From Polytrichum commune (Eukaryota > Streptophyta > Polytrichopsida > Polytrichales > Polytrichaceae): a DNA stretch of 64,000 nucleotides. The position numbers and the translations under genes were made by a program. The notes beneath the pieces were generated by a model. The model made no database searches. It was not told where the DNA came from and saw nothing but the letters and a program-made list of their open reading frames with translations. The stretch is from contig OX485804.1 of NCBI GenBank assembly GCA_950295325.1, forward strand, positions 61,472,533-61,536,532, read 5' to 3'. Shown in pieces: positions 1 to 11,442 of the stretch (position 1 is the stretch's first letter; each line of letters starts with the position of its first letter).

Positions 1-494
1 ATAAAATAGCAATCTCTGAGGAAACTTTGTGAACTTACGATTAAGCATGATCATTGTGAAGATAGCATCTCAAAGCACACAATCACATGACTTGGAAGTT
101 GCATGTTGAGACACCCAAAATAAATGATCTTTGTCAAGACTCTATTGAAGGCTCTGACGCACATGTATTCATGCCAACTATTATCAGCACTTATCTAGTG
201 AAAGATTTGAGATATCATGAATCATGAAGACTATGATGCAATCACACTTGGCATCCCTTAGAAGCTACGCCATAAAAAGCCACTTTTTGGATACTGAAGC
301 TCAGTCTACACATTACCATATGGGATTCACAGTATTATCTCTTTAATAAATATAAATTTCACACCAGGCTGCATTTGAACCTTAGAACACTTTCGCCAGA
401 GATGAATGGAAACGTTTATGTTGTTGATCAAAAGAATGTTTTAAATAAGAATTGTACAAGAATTCTGGTACAAAGGTGATCATATTTACAGAAC
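1..494. other. 3' flank of the acetylhydrolase-like gene, no gene seen
   Basis: AT-rich DNA lying past the stop codon of the minus-strand hydrolase gene. Its first few hundred bases are presumably the 3' untranslated region. I see no convincing coding exon, RNA gene or repeat here. Confidence 0.5.
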
Positions 495-3400
495 CTAGCT
501 CGTCATGTATTGACCAGGTATTTTGCCCACAACAAGATGGTCGCCATCTTCCTTCACAACATCTACTGTGTATGGTGCTCCCGTCCCTGCACAAGAGGCA
601 ATCACACGTGTCATTCAGGCAACAGTTTAATCTAAATCCACGTGTCTGAATGAATTATGACAATATCAGTAGCATCCACTAAGATACAATAAGCTCACAG
701 CATGCAGTGAGACTGCCTGAGCAATCATTCCTTTGTAACAAGGCATTACATGCATCAGTCTGGATACAGTGAAACATGGACATTTGCAAGTAACTAATTC
801 AAACTCCCACAGATTATTCTACAAACCTAAGTTTGTAGCTTTCAAGTAAAAATGTGATTTTGCCACCTCCATCATTGATGGCAGTGGTGTGAACAGTACC
901 CACGAACTTCTTCAAATTTGAACACAAGTGCACATGCACATCTGAAAAACGTGTCAAACTATCCCAAGCACATAGTGCTTCTTGCATAACCTGAAAAAAT
1001 GATGACTGGCAGTCCTGGCATCACTGCTTGAGTTGTAGATTTGATTGTGGGACCTTCCTACCAATTGAATTTGCTATTATCAATGTACCCAATCAAGACA
1101 GCTTTTTGGTTTAATAAAATTGATGACTAAACTCCACCCAGGTCATAAAATGGCGAGCATCCAAAAATAGAACAAAAATGTTAGTCGCTGTAAATTGAAG
1201 TGCTACACAACACCAACCTGGAGGTAGCAAATTCTTATACAAGAAGTCAAGGACCGCTCTACTGTTGATGTCTTTTGCATGACTCACATCCAGTCCACCA
1301 GCCATCCTGCAATAATACATACTTGGTCAAATAATGATTACAGAAAACCTAAAAGTGGAGCCATAAGAATTGAAAGCCCACTGCAACTTTGCTGCCTCCA
1401 TATCCTTCATAGTACTTCCACTTAAATCATCAGATAATCATACAAACAACTTCAAGCATATCCTATTCTGCACTGAGCACTTTCTACACAAATCCTAAAA
1501 CCATCTTCTAAGCTGGACATACAACAGTCACCAAAAGCCTGACTATGAAGGGATAGCATTAATTTTTTCCTGGAGTTGCATACCCTGCTTTCTTGAGAAT
1601 GCTTGCAAAGAGCAATGGGAAGTCGGATTGATCCATGTGAGATGTGCCCTACCATCAAAACACATCAGCCAATAAGTATCACAGCTTATACACCAAAAAA
1701 AGAACTACTTTGTGGCTCCAATTTTGAGGTGATACAAAACAAAAAAAACTTCATGGTACTGCACATGAATGTTCTAAAACCTGAAGATTACTTTTATAGT
1801 AAGAAGCTCTGTAACTGGTGCATATCCATTCCTGTCGACCTTCGATCTTACAGCCAGAAACCTATTCCGGCACTCTCGCAAAGAACTCCAGTCAAACTTC
1901 TCTGTATTCAGTAGCAATACAGGGACATTGCCAGCCACGCTCCTGTAGTCGGTCTACACATCCACCAGATTATTAAGATATTCTGAATATCTGCCCTAAA
2001 TGAGTATCAGGAAGAGCAAACAAGTAGCAAATGTGTTTATGAATTTGCATAGTGATTACAGTTCGATCAACTAGCAACTAGCACCACACTTATGAACTCC
2101 AATTACGAAGGGTATTCATGTCCAATCCAGATAGAGCAGATCCTATATATTCAAGTTTGTAACATGTCCTTGGAAATCTCAGATGTGGGATATACATAAA
2201 TGTGCATAATACCAGTGCCATTCTATAACTATAATATAGAAATCTGAGTCAACATCCAAATAAGGGTTTCTGAGTTGGGTATGATAAGTAAAGATATGTT
2301 AAACTTCTTGATGTCAAAGCAAGAGACCCCACCTCTTCCACAGGTGCCCACCACACATCTTCAGCTACACAACACTTGAACCTTTTATCAACACCGCATA
2401 CAGCAATAGCTGTGGCTGCTCCAAAAGAGTGCCCATGCATTGCTAGGAGGCTCAGATTCAGGCGCCCTTGAAAGAACTTTTCATCAAGTGCAGCCCTCCC
2501 TTTCAAAACATTGGAACCTTGAGGGAGCAATCCCTGATCCAAAGCCTCAAGAACCTCCACAGCTTTCTGTACTTCTTCAACCCTCTGCACAGATAAAACA
2601 TAGCAGTAAGTTGCCTTGTCTCCTACTTAAGTATCTGAAATACCCCCAGAATAAATATTCAATAATCTCATCACATGCACCCTTGCAAACAGGTAACTGA
2701 AGAAAGACTTTTCCCAGCACATCACGAAAGGCAGAAAGTCTAAGGGGGCACCAAAAATATGGACCACTGACAAGACATCCCAAATTCATTCCTACCTGTC
2801 TGAGTTGCTTTGTCCTGTCAGCCATGGGAACATCATCAAAAGGGACATTAGCATACGCATGCTCAACCCATCTCCGCCTGCCTTTATGATCATGATATTG
2901 AGCAATAACGGCCGATCCATCTAAATGCTCCACGGCTACAACAACTGTCATAAAGGAGTACGCACCCTCAGAAATGCTTATCAAGGCTCAGCACAAAAGG
3001 CCACAGCACCATTGCCTGCCGGCTCAAGAACCTTGAGATTAAGATATCCAAGACCCAATGTCATGTAGTAATGAATGACAGCTATACCAGAAACTTGTTG
3101 CCACAGGATCTAAATCAGGATTGTCACAATAAACGTGGCATGGCATATTTTACGTTGCGTGTAATGGCACAGGTAGGTATCCCACTTACATGTGGATCAT
3201 TTTGTCTTGTAAAACTACAGTGTCCGATAGACACAAGAAAGGGAGAACACAGACACAAGCTTTCAGAAACACTCACCGTAACCGTGAGAGGCAATATCAA
3301 TACAGGTTGCAGTATATGTTGTCCGGCAAGCCCACATGCCATGTGAGAAAATAACCACTGGAAGGCGCCCTTCATCTGCTTTACTTTCTGGGACCAATAG

Positions 3401-4855
3401 TGGTTGCTTCACAGATGCTTGTGTTGGCACAAAAGGGTAGAAGAAGGGATATACCATATCTGCACGATTCAGATGCATCCAACATTCAGTGCCACATGGA
3501 GTGCTATGGTTCCACACATGGAATCTTCTCCTCCACCATTTACAGCAACATAGAACCCAACGATTAAAGGGTCATTTACACTAGAGGTGGATTGTAATTG
3601 TGGTTGTGGTGGTGGTGGTGGTGGTGGCGGCGGCTCCAGTTTACTTTCTTTGGTTCTAATTCCATGGAAAAGGCCTGATAAATGTAAGCCACAACCACCC
3701 TCTACCCCCATCAACCCCCACTACTCTACTCTGCGTGGTTAACCACCCTTAGGGTGCTTGTACATTTGTAAATGTGGCGCCATTAGACAGCTTCAAGGCC
3801 AATGTGAGTGGAAAAACCTGGGGTGGCAGCCACTTTCACACTACACTCCAAGACCAACAAGAAAAATCATCACTTCAAATTTCTTCTCGAGTCCAAGACC
3901 TAAACAAATGATAGATTGCGATTTGGAAGACCGACCCACCACCAACCACAGCACAAGGATTCGCACACTACAAGTATGAATGAAAAAAATCGTAGTCGTG
4001 GATATTGTGGTGTTTAGCCACAACCACAAGCACCTCCGTAGTGTAAACGACCCTTAAGAGAGATAATAGGAACGAGGGATGTCGATTGACAATGGCCAGT
4101 GTGTAGTATTCAGAAAAAGGGGCAACAGTTAAAACAGCTGTATGCGCTCACTCGGGTACCTATCTATCTTTGCAAAGATTGACCAGAAGGCCTGGAAAGA
4201 CCTCTTTGAATCTCACATTAAAATAAGGCAAAAAAAATCTCTGGATATATGATAATTTCTTCAGCATCTCATCAGGCTCACCTGATGTCACAGGAACACT
4301 TGGAACTCAGGGAAGGAGAAATGGAATCTGCCACTTTCTTAGATTCACAATTGACATCACTAATTCCAGCTGCAAGGGCAACTTAACAGCCGTATGCTTT
4401 CCCCCCATCAATTTGGATATTACTTGTAACTCGGAAAGGCTTCCCCTGAGAGAAGAAAAGAAAAGATACGATAAGAGGGATAGTGAGCTGTAGCCAAGAG
4501 ACTTACAAGTTAACATCCAGACAAAGGAACGTCGAAGTTGGCTCTTGGGAAGGATAGCTCGAGAGAGGAACCCCCACATGTAATTCAAATTAGGCACCCA
4601 GCTTCGAACCTTTCTGTCCAAGAGCGACTTTCCACTCTTGGACGCCGTGGGATAAAATATACGCATGATCGGAGCTCCCTCCGCACTTGCCACCTTTCCC
4701 GCCTCCGTATTAGCATTCCCATTCGCATTCCCGTTCCCATTTCCACTTCCACTTCCATTCTGCGGCTGCCCCTGCCCACCGGTTGCTTGTGTCCTTCGAA
4801 GCTCAAACTCTGCAAACGAGACTTCGAATGGGCCCAGAGGCTTCGGCAGCCCCAT
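495..4855 (-). CDS. Platelet-activating-factor acetylhydrolase-like serine hydrolase, 8 exons
   Basis: Exons, in transcript order: 4855-4507, 3459-3277, 2944-2796, 2584-2333, 1953-1792, 1648-1584, 1306-1218, 586-495. The phases agree at every junction and total 1341 nt, giving 446 residues plus TAG. The family hydrolyses the sn-2 acetyl or short acyl chain of phospholipids and is an alpha/beta-hydrolase. Visible landmarks are FSHG at residues 154-157, then ASHGYVVVAVEH, the nucleophile elbow GHSFG at 278-282 (Ser280), the probable acid Asp303 in AEDVWW, and the probable base His369 in GTSHMDQSDFP, all in family order and spacing. Exon 1 carries an Asn/Gly/Ala low-complexity insert around residues 28-45. 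The start is the ATG before GLPKPLGPF; an open frame runs slightly upstream but without another ATG. No signal peptide or membrane anchor is obvious, so a cytosolic enzyme is inferred. Intron 1 holds a miniature transposon. Family assignment is firm; the substrate in plants is not known from sequence. Confidence 0.93.
3568..4054. mobile_element. PIF/Harbinger-like MITE inside intron 1 of the hydrolase gene
   Basis: A 487-bp element with terminal inverted repeats: the left end reads AGGGTCATTTACACTA and the right end, reversed, AGGGTCGTTTACACTA. It is flanked by TAA on both sides (3565-3567 and 4055-4057), the 3-bp TWA duplication typical of PIF/Harbinger elements. It has a GGT-rich inner stretch on one side and a CAACCACAA stretch on the other, and no coding capacity. 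It sits between splice donor 4506 and acceptor 3460 and leaves both intact. Confidence 0.85.
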
Positions 4856-5650
4856 CTCACAAACTGACAATCACACCTTGATGATGCTCTCACAATTCCA
4901 CGAGCCCTAGCAATTGCTACAATTAATTCACCGAACTCTGAACTGACTCGCCCAATGTGGCCAAATAGAGCCCATACACGGGCTTATAGTATTATTAGTA
5001 CATGTGATGCTGGGAATGCAGCAGCCAATGCAGCTTCCGCAGCTTGAGACACTCCCGAGTCCCGATGACAACCCCGCAGTAATTTAGCCGAGATGATATG
5101 TCATTTTTTTGGGTGATGAGGGAGGCAGGGAGCCACCGAAACGAATGCACGCGGCCACGAAAGCGCCGACCAGAGAGCTTTTCTTGGTCTCCTATTTGAC
5201 GATTTCACATCGGACAGATTGGCATGTATTCCACCACTGAACCCCTTCACACTGCCTGCCCTCCTCATTTGCTGCTTTCCCAGCTTTTGCGCACAACCGC
5301 TTTCACACTCTAGCAGCCAGACACGCATGCTTCTTCGCCGTGAAACAAATTTCGCAGAACATTCTTCAGTTACAGCAGCTCGGTGAGGCTAGCACCACTA
5401 CTGTGACCATTGATCCTAGAGTCTACCTTAAAAGTTGTCCTCTGAATCTATGATGGGGAGGGTGACCGAGGTTACAATAGCAAAGTGATTGAGCTTAAAT
5501 TAGCAAGGTGACCGGGCATCTAGAACCCATGGCCCATGTACAACATTAGTACGGGCCCATGTCGTCATGGCCCTTTGCAATCCGTATAGGCTAGGGTTAC
5601 AGCTCCTGCCATTTGGGCAGGCCCCAGTCGACTAATACAGTAACCGCACC
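4856..5650. other. 5' flank of the hydrolase gene
   Basis: Presumed leader and promoter of the minus-strand hydrolase gene. It is richer in G+C than the surrounding DNA (for example 5100-5330). No TATA box or defined motif stands out, and no coding exon is supported. Confidence 0.4.
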
Positions 5651-5653
5651 CAA

Positions 5654-5904
5654 GGGGTCCAGCCAAGGCCCAGCTAGTCCGGCCAGTGCGCCCCCCCCCC
5701 CCCCCCTCCTTCTCGGAGTTGGTGACTATCATCCGAGGCACTAGAAACAACGTCCAAAAGGGTCATGGTTGGCTGGATGCAGGGCTCCCACTCTGCATCC
5801 AGCCAGTTGGGGCCCTTTTGGACATTGTCCTTAGTGCCTCATATGGTAGCTAGGCACCAACACCCGTTGGGGGGGGGGGGCACCGGCCGAGTTGGCTGGA
5901 CCCC
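5654..5904. repeat. Inverted repeat (foldback) with C and G homopolymers
   Basis: The sequence folds on itself around position 5779. GGGGTCCAGCC at 5654 pairs with GGCTGGACCCC ending at 5904, and near the centre GTCCAAAAGGG pairs with CCCTTTTGGAC. A run of about 16 C at 5691-5706 lies opposite a run of G at 5870-5880. It is a non-coding foldback unit next to a larger one. Confidence 0.75.
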
Positions 5905-5921
5905 CGGTGTGGCTAGCATAT

Positions 5922-7075
5922 GAGTCATGACTCCATCATGGGGGGACCCATGATCCAGCAGCCCCACCAAAATAATAATAATAATAATAATAATTTAAAA
6001 AAATCCCGACCAACAATTGTTGCTCGACCTGTCCGATTTCAAAAAGCATCGCCCTTGCATTCTTGAATGTTGCTTGTCCACAATCCCATATTGAGTGCAC
6101 TTTACTTTGAAGGCCCAAAATCCAACATATACGTTCACTTCCCCTTAGTAATAAAGCAATTGATTGGGATTTCATTCCCAAAGTGAAACCAAAAACATGT
6201 AAATGAATGTCAATAAAGCTTGTAATAAACTTGAAAGTAAAAAATATTACAAGATCCTCATTAGCATTGAGATTATAATGTGCGTGACTTACCATTTGAA
6301 AGGGACTTTGTGATTCTAAAGTGAAACTTATAGTTAGTTTGTTTAGTTTATAACAATTTAGTTAATGCCTTCTACTTTCATAAATACTCATATTTGAACT
6401 AATTAAGTGTGATTGAATGTAATAAATCATTTTTAATTCAAGTAAGCACATTTTAGATATAATTAGGCTCAATTACGTTGGTAAGCATTATTTTTATTTT
6501 ATTATATTTAATTAGGCTTGATACACTTAATTACACTTATTCAGCTTAATTAGCTGAAAATGTATGAATACTTGTGAAAGTGAAAGGCGCTAACTAAATT
6601 ATTATAAATAAATAAATAAAACTAAAAACAGCACACTAATATAAGTTTCATTTTAGAATGACCAAAAGACCCTTTCAAATGGTAAGTCATATATATATAT
6701 TATAACATCAATGCTAATGAGGGTTTTGTAATATTTTTCACTTCTAAGTTCATTACATGCTTTATTGACATTCATTTGCATGCTTTGAGTTACACTGTGG
6801 AAATGAATTCCCAATCAATTGCTTATTTACTAAGGGGAAGTGAACATATATATTGAATTTTGGTCCTTCAAGGTGAAGTGCACTCAATATGGGATTTGTG
6901 GACAAGTGGCCTTTAAGAATGTGAGGGCAATTTTTTTTGGAATCAGGCGGGACATGCATGCAACAATTATCGGTCGGGATTCAAAATAAAATAAATTTTC
7001 CAAGGTTGCCCAGGGGTGCTTGATCGTGAACCCCGGCCCTAACACCCCCTTTTCCCCATGATGGGGTCATGACTC
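5922..7075. mobile_element. 1.15-kb foldback element
   Basis: Two arms of about 530 bp in opposite orientation meet near position 6498. The outer ends match: GAGTCATGACTCCATCATGG at 5922 is the reverse complement of 7056-7075 with one mismatch. Further inside, TTTCAAATGGTAAGTCA, GCTTTATTGACATTCATTT and CACTCAATATGGGATT recur in both arms. The centre is very AT-rich and an (AAT)n tract lies near 5970-5990. There is no open reading frame of note. It is probably a non-autonomous foldback or MITE-type DNA transposon; the superfamily is unclear. Confidence 0.8.
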
Positions 7076-9320
7076 GGTTGGTCGGGGCCCACCCAACTGA
7101 CACGAACCCTAACCCTAGCCAACCTGAACATATGACATATCGCCCCTCCCCAACTTCTGGAACAGTGCAAAACCATTGTAGAATGGCAAGACGACTGGCT
7201 CACCACCACCACATTGCCCATTGTATATAGGTGTGCAAATAAATAGCGTGTTTTCAGTGCGATTACCCCAAAATGCCAAGTTTGGAGATTTGGGCAAAGG
7301 AATCAGCCCATTGGCCTTTCATGGAGTGGTCCAAGGTGTCTAGCTCCAGTGCACTCTGATTTAGGAAGGTGGCAGTGGAGGTTTGCTGGAAAACATGCAG
7401 TGGAGGCCCTCATACCTGAAATTCTCAGCACCTTGCCACTGCATGAATGTTAAACATCAACTTGTTTCTTCTCCAACTCAACCGGCTCATTTGTAAGTGG
7501 CCATGCGTTTGAGTCTGTGTCCAGGGAGATTTTTGGACATATCCGATCCATCCTGGTCTTTCCAAGTCCCAGTATGAGAGGAATGCGAAGTTGATAGGGC
7601 GTCGAAAGGTAGATAAAGTCGACATCATTGCCAGTGGCAATGCCAAAAATTTCGTTCAGGTTGAGAAACAAACTTACACTTGTAGTAACATCTTTGACAA
7701 TTTGTGGGGAGATTTTAGGTCCACATGGCTCCGTCAACACAAGAATCCGAGTGTTTTGTCTTTCTACAAGCATTTTATAGTTCTCGCAATGCCCACTACT
7801 AGAACATCATTCCTCTCATGTGACCACTTCGGGTAATATCAAATCTCCGTGGATTCAAACCTCAAATCTCCGGAGTTTGAAGCTTCCTAGCCTCTCAAAG
7901 CTCTGAGCATCCCAGTGGAGGTTTTCTTACTCACATTCTCAGTTCATTGTGGTGCATTCTTTTGTCACCAATGATCAACTCAATACTTTCAAGCAAGAAT
8001 CAAGTGGGCGACATCGCCCGGTTGTGGGTGGTAGTCGGAGTTGATTCACGGCAGGCGGCGTTGGCTTGCGGCTATTGATGCCGGGTTCTTCGACCTTGGA
8101 TGCAAGGACTGCGGTCACAAGGATGGGGGATGGAGTCACTTGCTTAGAGGAGATAGGCATTGACGCATTCACATAGCCTCCTATCTACATACGAGTGAGA
8201 GGCTTGAGAGAAGACAATTTCGAGGAAGTTTTCGGAGTGGCACGCGTAAAAGATGACATGATCGATGTAAATGAAGTGTATATAGTAGTATAGAAAGTGT
8301 TGACATGTGTTTTTCTCGTTTTTTCTTGGCTTTGCTCTTATCACAAGTTGTTGGTTTATTAATCAAATTGCCCTTACAGCCATCAAATGATGTACTGGAT
8401 GATGACATATAAAAAGCACAATATTAACGCACTTAAACAAACATGTTGCATTTTATGTTAGTTTTAGGTTATGAATTTGTTATGGATATGCCTATCTTAT
8501 GTGGTCTTATTGTGAAAATTTTCAACTACACATACAATTTGGGTGATTGGGTTAGATTGGAAATTGTCTGATCTAATTAGTAATTGTGAACCACAAAGAT
8601 AATCATTTCAATTCTCAGAAGAAAAGTTGCGATGCAGAAGTTGTGAGAAGTCAAAGTAAAATTTCTCATTTCTTTAAATGGTCACATAGGCCCTCCCAGT
8701 TGCGTTAACAAGTGAACCCATAATGATGTATACCTATATTGAGCAAGTGTTTTTTGCTATGTCTCTTTCTTAATTACAAGCCTTGGCACCTACCACCCAA
8801 ATATAAGTATCCAATTAACAAAAGAACTACTTCACCCTTTGTAGGGAGTAGATATTGCATTAATAACTTATAACCATCCAACAATAACTAATATCTGATA
8901 ACCGTGTCTATTGGGTATCACTTAAGAATATAATATCTTCAAGATGTAGGTTTTAAGGGTTTTTCTTTTCTGGCAATGAGTGAACACTAGGCCATTAGCT
9001 CATGTTGGTTGGGAGTGGGTGTAAATTCCATAGTATATAGTGTGAGTTCCATCTATGTGGAGCTCGTTTGAGTGGATGTAGTTGGAAAATGGCTTGGTAT
9101 TACTATGTGAATATGGGCAGGAAGTGTAGCTTCAACCAACAACCTATCCTTAAGCAATTGAGCTAAAATAGTGGTTTGTGCCGCTACCAATATTATTTAC
9201 TTTATTTTATTTTTAGTGTTGTTTTAATGACAGGTCTAGGGGTTTGTGGTGGGTTGTTTGTTTGCAAGAGACTCTGAGAGATTCAAAACTGGTTATAAGT
9301 TAATAGGTTAAGAATGATCA
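7076..9320. other. Intergenic, no gene recognised
   Basis: Moderately AT-rich DNA. Short open frames occur (a 107-codon one at 7450-7773 on the minus strand is the longest) but show no recognisable domain, codon bias or splice context. I see nothing I can name. Confidence 0.4.
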
Positions 9321-9850
9321 CTAAGTTACGAAAACTAATTATAAAAGCTCCGAGAGCACAAATGAAGGATCACAACCACTGAGAACACAAACCAAAAACT
9401 CCCCAATACATAATGCAATAGGCACAAACAACTCTTACACAAACCAAAAGTCACGATCACGTTCTACAAGTTGAGAACAACAAAATGCACAAGCAAAAGT
9501 TACAACCACCAAGAACCTCAAGAGGATAGACAAAAGAGGAAGAGGTCTCACAAGGGCCCTTTATGAAGTCCCTTGTGTGGGTGGGTGAGATTGGAAGTGC
9601 TCATGGCTGGCCTTATTAAGACTTGATGTATATCAGTTGTAGGCTAGTAAACGTATGGATACAAAGTCAACAACGTATTAATCTGGATTTTAGTAATGAT
9701 AAAAATAAGAACCCTTAGACAGGGGGTTGTCTTACACCAAGTGATATTCACTCAATAGACTCCACTTCACAAAGATAAAAGTCCATTGCCTTGGGCTTCA
9801 AGATGAGAATACAAAGACGTTGCAAAACCCAATCATGTCTTTACTGTGCA
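9320..9850. repeat. Dispersed repeat, copy 1 (second copy near 62.97 kb)
   Basis: About 530 bp that aligns in the same orientation with 62970-63490. Shared words include GGATAGACAAAAGAGGAAGAGG/GATAGACAAAAGAGGAAGAG, CTTATTAAGACTTGA, TCTTACACCAAGTGATATTC and GAGATGAGAATAC-type stretches, with roughly 75-80% identity by eye. It is non-coding and probably part of an old transposon such as an LTR. Confidence 0.8.
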
Positions 9851-11442
9851 GCGAGGCTGAATTCATAAGTTTCACAAAGATCTTGCCCATTGCCTACCTA
9901 TACTATGCGCCATCTGGACATTAAATGGTTTTCTAAAGAATGGATAATGCAGTCTAATATGTTGGAAACTCAAGATTATATTACTACAAAATCCAAACCA
10001 AGATACAGGAAAATGCTCACACCATTAATTTGGCAGCCATGACCTAATGAAGATGGATGCAGCTTTAGAACTTGTATGTCATATCTTCACCCATCTTCGA
10101 TTGAATGTGTCCAACTACATTGAGCATCAAGGTATTTGCTTTGCTTTTTGTATGTTCTGGCTTTGTGACCTTTATTCCAGGGCAAGTCAGAATCCCTGCC
10201 CCAAATCAACACAGCTTTGTTGATCTGAAAAGTATTACACTATGTATAGGCAATCACAAATTCACCCATAACAACCTACATAGATTTTGACTCTGCTGAA
10301 TTGAGGAATCATATCTATCATAATGCAAAAAAATTCCAGGAAAGGAAATGTCTTCTCATCAGGAGCTAAACTGCTTAAGTGGCAATAGTTGCACAATAAA
10401 TGTTGGTTTGAAATTTGATTTTTGCCCTCTCTTGTTAACCCTGATTCGTAGTTTAATATTAGCTGAACTATGAGTGTGGGGTTTGTCAATCATGATAATC
10501 ACTTGATGCTGGAGATGAATGCAAAGAGGCATGCAAATCAAGTTCTATGAGGTCCATACTCCATACTTGAAGAACCAACAGCTCGACCTTTCTCTTGAAA
10601 ATATGTCTCCGGCTTTTACTAAGAACAGCTTTGCAATAACCTTGGACATCAAGAGGCTACAATTGAGCTGGTTTGTGGTTGCACTTCCCTTCAACCTCAA
10701 TCTCTTCAGCTTTCCACCTCTCTTTAGCTTCAAGATTTGCTACTGATTAGTTTCTAAATTGTTGTCCTCTTCGTTCTTCCAATTGTGCAATAAAAGCAGA
10801 TTTCAATGTCCTCTCCTTTTTCCAGGTTAAAGAATCCTCTGGAAGAAATTGCACTGGATACCATATCTTGTCACACCTGTCTCTCAGCAGTTCTAACACC
10901 CTCCACTAATGTTTCACCCACAGTATCTACAACCTAAAGATGTATCATGAGTGTGCAACCCATTTGTCCCAAATTAGTATGGGATAACACAAAGACAGGT
11001 TCTGATGCTACATCATTCAAAATATTGGTGCATTTTCAATGACATAAGAAAGCTCTCACTTTTGTCTTCAATTGTAGATTTGGGTTCAGTTTCTACATTT
11101 GAGACTTTCACCATGTATTTCAGAACTTCATGGGCAAAACTGTTCTGTTTTGCAGAGATTAGCCATCGTTCTGACTCTTAAATTACAAGATAATCTCTTC
11201 GACACTTGGCTGAAATTGCTATGAAGCTTTTGCAGGGCCTTATAGACGATCAATTTGCCAACTTCCAGGGTTCATCTAATCTAACTCCTACGTTGGTGAG
11301 CAATCACTTCAGAAGCATTTGTGGCATATAACCACATGAAGGGTCTAATGTGTGACACAATACAAAGGGCCTCCGAGAAAAGCTGCTTGGGACCAAGCAG
11401 GACAAAATCCTGAAATGGTAGACATCTTCTGAAGGTAATTCA
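9851..11442. other. 3' flank of the DHHC gene, no further gene recognised
   Basis: The DNA downstream of the minus-strand DHHC stop codon presumably includes its 3' untranslated region. A possible strong splice donor inside the last exon (11525) would, if used, place one more exon here, but I could not identify a convincing one. Confidence 0.4.

Noticed and set aside
7450-7773. 107-codon minus-strand frame
   Set aside because: No domain, splice context or composition support.
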